The position numbers and the translations under genes were made by a program. Shown here piece by piece: positions 57,226-64,000 of a DNA stretch of 64,000 nt. This DNA is from Acorus gramineus (Eukaryota > Streptophyta > Magnoliopsida > Acorales > Acoraceae), in the NCBI GenBank assembly GCA_030737835.1, contig CM060851.1, positions 4,616,615 to 4,680,614 on the forward strand, given 5' to 3'. The notes under the pieces were generated by a model. That model saw only the letters and a program-made list of their open reading frames with translations, was not told the DNA's origin and did not search any database. Within the stretch, counting starts at the first letter, position 1. Each line of letters opens with the position of its first letter.

Positions 57226-58759
57226 CAATATGATCGATCGAATTCGGAAAAGTTGGGTAGTGATTACTTTGAGCGAAAGATTTCATCTGGTTTATATCGA
57301 CCGTCCGATACGGATCCTACGGTGATGTCGGTGTACTTCTTTAACGGGCACGCTGTGAACTGATGGTGGGAAGGTGGTGCCCCGGGGTGGGTCCATCAGC
57401 ACCCCTCATATCAATTTACACTCCCCTCTAACAAAACAATTGTGCAATAGAAGGGTGTGCAATACAATAATATATATATATATATATATAAAATTGAAGG
57501 GGTGCAAGTATAAGCAGATCCCCCGGTTTAAGTTCCGCAAGTTGTAAATAGATCAGGTTTTGATATTGGTGAAAGTTTTTAGAGTGAGATAATGACTGCT
57601 TTTGATTGTGGAGTGAGACTCATCAAGAAAATATGTCTTTATTTGCACTCCTTAAAACATCACATTTAATCTTATTTTTTATCTGATTTTTTAATATATT
57701 CATTTGTTTGAAATCATATACATATACATGAGATATTTCATTATTATTGTATGACATTCAAATTGAAAGGGGCGAAGGGGCTGTGGGAGAACATAAGGGG
57801 TAGTGGAAATAGTGAGGGGGCACTGAGAGGTTATTGGAGGGGATCGAGGGGCAGTGGGAGGCAGTTGATGGGGTTGGAGGGGTGGTGTGAGACGATTGGA
57901 GGCAATTGTGTGCAAAGCGGAGGTGGGGGTGCACAAGAGGAGTGTGCAAAGTGGAGGTGGGATGTACAAAACAATATGTTTTTAATGAATATTGGGTTTT
58001 TCAAGTGCAAATAAAGTGGGGTGTACAACAAGGTTAGGGGGTGCAAATAACAAGGCATCTTATTGAAACATCACATGTCGACCTTTATTCGTTGGACAAT
58101 GTTAGAGAGGACATGGAAATATTCACATGTTTTGATTTTTTAAATACATGTTTTATAAAACAAAATATGTATTTTCATAAAAACAAAGTTTATATTCCAA
58201 TGAATTTTATGAAACCACTTTATTAAGAAAAGAAACTATATGTTTCATCAATCTAACGAAATATATGTCTCATTATATATTTGTAATTGTATGTGTGTGG
58301 GACTACAATGTGAAATAACACATTTTAAATTTATTTTAAATTGTATATTTGTCTAATAAAATATGTGCTTTTAAAAAAAATATAAAATGAATTGATGCAT
58401 ATATATTTATGTTTTAATAATATGATAGAGCATATATTATTTTATATATTAAATTAAATGACCTATGGTCTGCAGAATTGGCTGCACATGAATCTCATCA
58501 CCCTTGTCTACACATGTATCTCAATGTATCATCATTCATCAACCTTTTTCCTTTGTGGAATGACGGAATCGATTCTATGTAAAGTAGGTGAACCATTAAT
58601 CTTTTTCATTTGCTCTCATTTCCTAAATAAATTCTAACATATTTAAAGATCCTTTATTTTTGTGCATAAGCCCAGACCGGGTAACACAGACAGTAAACAT
58701 AGCCCACAAACAAATAGCCCAAAGGGTTGGTTTCCCTTTTTTTCCTTCTGCCTTTGATT
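57223..58759. other. Spacer upstream of Elongin C
   Basis: The first ~200 bp should be the Elongin C promoter. About 57770-58050 is G-rich and repetitive on the plus strand (gaggggc, gtgggagg and similar phrases) and AT-rich elsewhere. No gene was recognised. Confidence 0.45.
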
Positions 58760-59627
58760 TAGGCCTGTCAACGGGTCGGGTCCAGACCCGGACCCGACCT
58801 GGACCCGATTATACGTGTAATATACCCGACCCGATTTGGACCCGACCCGAGTTGGACCCGACCCGGCGGACCCGAACAAACAAACGGGTCGGGTCCGGGT
58901 CCACCCCGCCCCGACCCGTTGGACCCGAATGTTTTTTTTAATATATGTTCATATATTATAAGACCATTAATATTAGTTGATACATAATTTTATTTCTTAC
59001 TTAACTTATTTTTGTATTTACAAGTTCATAAATCATAATCATAACAAGCCTATAAATCGGTTTGTTTTGGACAATTAACTTATTAGCTTTTGAATTTGTA
59101 TGATTAATTAGTTTTGTTGTATGATTTATGTTTATTATTTAGGTTAATATGTTAGTGTTTATTGTTTTGAATGTTGTTTAGGTTAATATTGTTTTGAATG
59201 TTGTTTAGGTTAATATTGTTTTGAATGTTGTTTAGGTTAGTTATGTTTATTATTTAGGTTAATATGTTTTTTATGTTAGTGATTATTGTTTTGGATGTTG
59301 TTTAATAATTCATTTACTTCTTTTGAAATGTATAAAATTATATTCAAACATAGTCTTATTAACAATAATGTTTTATTACAAAAAATTTCAAATAGAATGA
59401 TAAGGCAAACAAATACATGAGCTCTTCTCTCTTTTTTTTTTTTTTTTACCCAACCATTCGGGTCGGGTCGGACCCGGACCCGACCCGGGTCCGACGGGTC
59501 CGGGTCCGGGTCCACATTTTCCCAGACCCGCCGGGTCCTGGGTTGGACCCGGACCCGTCGGGTCCTGTCACGGGTCGGGTCCGGGTCCACCCCGACCCGA
59601 CCCGGACCCGACCCGTTGACAGGCCTA
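58760..59627. mobile_element. hAT-like non-autonomous element, 868 bp, perfect TIR and TSD
   Basis: The inverted ends are perfect for at least 20 bp (TAGGCCTGTCAACGGGTCGG at both ends). The 8-bp duplication ctttgatt (58752-58759, 59628-59635) is exact. Both subterminal zones are dense arrays of gggtcgggtccggacccgac motifs in both orientations, and the core is AT-rich with an aatgttgtttaggttaatat repeat near 59170-59240. No transposase. ORFs predicted in it are low-complexity by-products of the arrays. Confidence 0.95.
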
Positions 59628-59751
59628 CTTTGATTCAAACCCATCTCTTCAGAGGATAGGGGGTGTCCTAAACCACCACACGAAGCTAGGGTTAGACATT
59701 TAAAGATCTATTTTTGAAGCTGGTTCACAGGAATATTAAAAGACATGGGAG

Positions 59752-60174
59752 TAGAGGTGTGAAACGGGTTGTGTTAGCCCGGCCGGTTAAAAGAAACGGG
59801 TCAATGGGACGTGCAGGGCTGGTCCGTTAACTTTGACAGACTGTGTTAGGCCAGCGGGCCGACCCACTATTTTTGTAATTTTTTTTATTTTAAACATTAA
59901 TTTTCTTAATATTATACACATAAAAATATTATACATACTTGATAATTAAACAATGAGATAAGACACTTACTTGAAGTGTTATATGTTTCGTCTACTATGA
60001 GCTGTCGTGTTGTGTCGTGCCTTGTTCACTATCATGTCATGTCAGAAATGATCCACATATTATAAAACTGACCTAACACGATCCATATATCTTAGCGTGT
60101 CGTGTCATGTTTGTTTCTTAACGTGCCGCGTCTCGTATCGTGCCATGTCAACACGACCCATTTTTACAACTCTA
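59752..60174. mobile_element. hAT-like MITE, 423 bp
   Basis: The ends are TAGAGGTGTGAAACGGGTTG and, inverted, TAGAGTTGTAAAAATGGGTCG. The target duplication is catgggag / aatgggag (seven of eight). Subterminal repeats of cgtgtcgtg / gtcgtgtc type occur near 60000-60135. It lies only 124 bp from the previous hAT-like element. Confidence 0.8.
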
Positions 60175-60182
60175 AATGGGAG

Positions 60183-62409
60183 ACATGTTGGAATGAAATA
60201 CAGTTTACATTTTCCCCACTTGGCCAAGGGGATTCAAGATGACCACGTCGGATTTACAGGGAAAATTATAATTTTATGCAATCATGGTTTATGACGATCC
60301 AAAAACAAAGTCAATAAAAAAAAAAAATTGGATGGGCAGACTGGGAGAACATCACTAGTAATATAAAAACCAATAATGCAACTACGACCAACATGATATA
60401 TCCATTTAGTTATGTCAGCTTTGTAAATCGAAGCTCAATACCTCATGTCAACCCTGATAAGTCACCTATTATTAAAAGACATTATCAGAGTGAACCAAAA
60501 ACAAATAAAAGGATTGTCATGCCATGTCATAAACCTAATATTATCAATAGTAACATATTACTAAGATTGCCTATTCCTTGCCCCTGTTTTAGATTGAATG
60601 GATGTGTTAAAAATGGACAACTTTTGTGATTCATTCTGCACCCTTTTCACATGTAGAAATTTATATAAGCACCATTATCCACACACAAATATTCACATGT
60701 ATATAACAAACGATATAAATAGCTATCACATCAGGCAATATAAATAGCTATCATATCCAACCCAACTCTCAAACTCAACCCATACTCAAACTGTCAGATT
60801 TGGTTCATGTTTGATTTATATGGGGTTTGAGTTGGATTTGAACATAACTATTTTAGAGAATATATAATTTTAAAAATTTAACCTCTGTAAAAATTAATGC
60901 ACTACACAAAAGATAAAAGATGAAAACTGCGATGAATAGAATAAATAAATAAAACTATTAAAATGATAGATTTTATGTACAAATAAATAACACTATAAAT
61001 TTTATCTCAAAAATTTAAATAATTAAATATACAACTTAAAACTTTTAAAATCATCACTCACTACTTTTAATAACCAAATTTAAACTGAATCAGGTTCAAA
61101 TTGCTTCGATTCGTGCTCTAGTTGAACCTGAACGTTAAAACTTTAATATGAACACATTTAATAGTCGGGGCTAGGTCAATTTTTTCCTCCTCTCATCTCC
61201 AATTCAAACCTCATAACTTCGATTTAGTGATAAAATCGTGATAACAAGTCTACTTTTTCTCAAAAAAAAAAACAAAAGAAAAAAAAAGAAGTAAGGTTAG
61301 GTCAAGTTTCATCTGCCTAAGTTACATCCCTAAGTCATATATTGATTAATCACATTACAAGGATTCAAGAAATTTAGATTATGTTACTGATGTAGTGATT
61401 CTAGAATTCATGGACAAGGCAACATTATGATGTCACGAATTGAGGATAGTAGGAAGCAATATAATCAAATGAACACAGAATTTACGTGGCTCAGCAATCC
61501 TTACTTACGTTTATGGAGTCCACCAAAGATCAATCCACTATTGTGTGAGAGGGTTTTTTAACGGTTACAACGAAAAGAAAAACCTTAGAGTCAATTGAAA
61601 AACATGAAATGTTTTTTTTGTAATGATGTCTCATTAAAAATGAAAATGCCAATACACAAAAATACCCTAAAAACATGATGTGAAGTATGACTCAACAAAA
61701 CTATGCAAAAGGAATCATGCTCCATAATATAACATTTGACAGTGGATTGTACAATAAAAAGAATAAAATTCATTTAATGTACATGTACTTACTGAGATTG
61801 TGATTAAAAAATAAGAGGTGTTCGACTGTATTTGCCATTTCGTATGATTTTTTTTTTTTTTGGTAATCATGAAAATCGTATGATTGATATGTACCATCCA
61901 ACCAATGGGCCCATTTCAACAACTAACCGACAAGATGCCACTCTGTCTTCTTCCAGGTTAAAAAGGCGCACCACTAATAACCGTCTGATCAAATCGAACG
62001 GTGGGGATTCAATCTTGGTACAGCTAATCCGCGAATTAACAAAAACACTACCAGACGTTCTTCCAGCTATGACACCTCACCAAATAATTCATCTTTTTTT
62101 GAAAAAATAGGACAACAGCTGCAGTTAGAATTACCAATATACCCTCAAAAATTTGTAACCGACAAGCTGTCATCTCCACCGTCCGTTCCATATCAACTGC
62201 TAGTTGGACCTATTAGATATACTAAATAAATGGGTTATTTGCGAAAAAACCCAAAAAATTCTTTATATATAAGAAAAACTCTACACTTGAGCCAGTTGTA
62301 GAACACCAAATTCATGTGAAACACATATATTTATATTTTTTTTAATAAAAACATTTATTTTAATAATCTCGTTAAGTGAAAATGAAACTAAAATAAGATT
62401 ATTTACATC
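60183..62409. other. AT-rich spacer with one LTR-like fragment
   Basis: No gene was recognised. About 61440-61600 contains gaatttacgtggctcagcaa and ccaccaaagatcaatccact and is a diverged relative of the LTR fragments at 25.5 and 50.5 kb (reverse orientation). Confidence 0.45.
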
Positions 62410-62944
62410 TAGGCCTATCAATCGGACGGATACGGATCGGATAGGCCCATATCCGTATCCGTATCCAAATTGGATATCCAAAAAAATATCTGTATCCGAT
62501 ATCTGACGGATATTCTAAAACCCATATCCGTATCCGATCCGAAAATCCGGATACGGATTCGGATAATATCCAAAATATCCGAACCAGATTAAAATATAAA
62601 AAATTTATAAAATCTTAAGTCCTAACATGGTTAAATAGGTATCCACCAAAGACATAAAAACACAAATCCTAATATAGTTAAACAAGTATTCAACATGGTT
62701 AAATAGGTTTGTGTTTTGTCCTAGATCATGAGCCATTAGATTTTTATCTAAGGGTTAAAACTAATTCTAACATATACAGATAAAATAACAGTTCGGATTG
62801 GATATAAGCTATATCCGATCCGATCAAAAAAAATTTCGGATATGGATTATCTGGTTCGGATACGGATACAGATTTTTGGATATCAGATATTTTCTGTATT
62901 TTCGGATATGGATTCGGATATTTTTTTGGATAATTGACAGGCTA
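62410..62944. mobile_element. hAT-like MITE, 535 bp, ggatacggat family
   Basis: The left end is taggcctatcaatcggacgg and the right end ataattgacaggcta. The target duplication is tttacatc / gttacacc (six of eight). The subterminal arrays of atatccgtatcc / ggatacggat match those of the element at 52134-53928, so these two form one subfamily. Confidence 0.8.
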
Positions 62945-63088
62945 GTTACACCCATGAGAAATAGGCATTTATCATTTTTTTAATTCAAAGATGTTTTTGG
63001 TAGTAGAAAGAAATATATAAACTTTCATAATTTTATTTTTTTAATACTATATATATATATTTTACGATATTCTTTCTTATAAAAAAGT

Positions 63089-63112
63089 CCCCCCCCCCCC
63101 CCCCCCCCCCCC
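63089..63112. repeat. (C)24 homopolymer
   Basis: An uninterrupted run of 24 C about 400 bp upstream of the Rab start codon, followed by cgcaaaagatg. Length may be affected by sequencing error. Confidence 0.8.
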
Positions 63113-63324
63113 GCAAAAGATGCTCGTCAGACATAACAGATTCTCGAGGGTTTGTTTTGCAAATTCCGTGAACCTCTTAATTTAAAAAAATTATATATTT
63201 TAATTTTTTTTTTAAAAAAAAACATCCGCTTCAAATGCCACTTGCGTCGGTTTTTCGGTTTCTCGTCATTGGTGTCTCGTTCGAATTCTGACCCAAAATT
63301 TCCCCAAATTCCGATTCGAAAAAA

Positions 63325-63495
63325 TTTAGGGTTTCCAATCCACCGATAACAAGAAAACATCAAATCCGATCTGTTCTCGATCTTTCGCTCGCTCACGGTA
63401 TGTGATTTGACTTTCGGTTCCATCGAATTCGAAACGTTGTTTTTTATGTGCAGATCTGTATTGAATTTTGTTTGGATCTGTCAGTTTTGTTGTAG
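63325..63495 (+). promoter_or_regulatory. Leader of the Rab gene: telo-box and likely 5' UTR intron
   Basis: TTTAGGGTTT at 63325-63334 is a telo-box-type motif common in plant housekeeping promoters and leaders. A donor ACG|GTATGT at 63398 and acceptor TTGTTGTAG ending at 63495 define a likely 98-bp 5' UTR intron ending 24 bp before the ATG. Confidence 0.5.
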
Positions 63496-63519
63496 ATCGA
63501 AGTGATTGTTTGGTTGGAG

Positions 63520-63684
63520 ATGGCGCACAAGGTGGACCACGAGTACGACTACCTGTTCAAGATCGTTCTCATCGGCGACTCCGGCGTCGGCAAGTCGAAC
63601 ATCCTCTCGAGGTTCACGCGGAACGAGTTCTGCCTGGAGTCCAAGTCGACCATCGGCGTCGAATTCGCCACCAGGACCCTCGAG
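63520..63684 (+). CDS. RABA2-type (Rab11) small GTPase, first exon, continues past the window
   Basis: Exon 1 encodes residues 1-55: [21 protein letters not shown]-loop GDSGVGKS (19-26), then [20 protein letters not shown] with the switch I effector threonine (T44), and TRTLE. The exon ends at GAG|GTCAGT after TRTLE, and the remaining 316 bp are intron. The N-terminus and effector region are those of the plant RABA (Rab11) clade, closest in my memory to RABA2 members, which act at the trans-Golgi network/early endosome and cell plate. The next exon (expected to hold the WDTAGQE motif) is outside the window. The exact subgroup cannot be fixed from 55 residues. Confidence 0.92.
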
Positions 63685-64000
63685 GTCAGTTTTCTGGATT
63701 GTCAGCATCTGTTCATGATTTGATTCAATTTGTTTTGTTCGGATTTCGATTGTGTTGGTTGTCTTATTTATTCTTGGTGTTGGATTTGTGTGGTTTTGTT
63801 TGGCTTCTATTGCAGAATGTCTGATTGACATTTATTTTGTCAATGACACCAATTCGTACTTGTTTGATGGGACAGAGATTGAATTCCACTTGTGTTTGAT
63901 TGAAATTTGAGACGGAAAATTGGAATCTTGTCATTTTCCAGGTGTCTTTGAATTGTCAAGAGGGCAGTGCTAGTCATGGATTCGAGTTCGATTCCTCCAG

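Noticed and set aside
57700-58058. Overlapping Pro/Thr/Ser-rich and Gly/Trp-rich ORFs
   Set aside because: They come from a G-rich repetitive stretch with no signal of a conserved protein.
59276-59644. 122-codon Arg/Pro/Asp-rich ORF
   Set aside because: It is the translation of the gggtcggg arrays of a hAT-like element, hence low complexity, not a gene.

Overview
The window is nuclear DNA of a flowering plant. Its genes have spliceosomal introns and encode plant families: cucumisin-type subtilases, a DIR1-like lipid-transfer protein pair, a RABA2-type Rab GTPase, Elongin C and a MEE60-like membrane protein. Spacers are AT-rich and packed with MITEs, hAT-like elements and LTR remnants. The glycosyltransferase gene is very GC-rich in its 5' half and less so towards its 3' end. 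That gradient is typical of monocots, so I lean to a monocot, but this is inference. No tRNA, rRNA, CRISPR or organellar gene was seen.

Layout. 1-15.4 kb is a tandem-duplicated neighbourhood. A unit of [MEE60-like intronless membrane gene, GT4 glycosyltransferase relic, DIR1-like LTP gene] occurs twice (3.7-7.8 kb and 8.7-13.2 kb). The 3' end of a further MEE60-like copy lies at the left edge, and one intact GT4 gene lies at 13.9-15.4 kb. 16.9-20.8 kb holds a five-exon minus-strand gene for a 146-residue plant-specific protein of unknown function. 21-34.5 kb is gene-poor, with a 240-bp tandem duplication, LTR remnants, a Mutator-like non-autonomous element and foldback elements. A small secreted cysteine-rich peptide gene sits alone at 34.6-35.0 kb. 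36.5-37.9 kb is a long inverted repeat whose arms are built of tandem units. 38.2-42.8 kb and 45.8-50.1 kb are two head-to-tail nine-exon subtilase genes on the minus strand. 50.4-54 kb has nested transposons. 54.5-57.2 kb is Elongin C (minus). 57.2-63.4 kb is another transposon-rich spacer. 63.5 kb starts a RABA2-type Rab gene that runs off the right edge.

Working together. I see no pathway or operon-like logic. The local organisation comes from tandem gene duplication (MEE60-like, GT4, LTP; subtilases) followed by decay and transposon insertion. The LTPs and subtilases are predicted secreted proteins. The Rab and Elongin C genes are single-copy housekeeping types at the right end.

Most unusual points: (1) non-canonical GC splice donors in both subtilase genes, one shared and one private to each copy; (2) hAT-like elements with perfect or near-perfect 8-bp target duplications and dense subterminal repeats, one with its empty site preserved in a sister duplicate inside the window; (3) a ~1.35-kb foldback with tandem-repeat arms; (4) an LTP intron whose retention keeps the reading frame and the stop codon. 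I did not find a clearly new multi-gene system.
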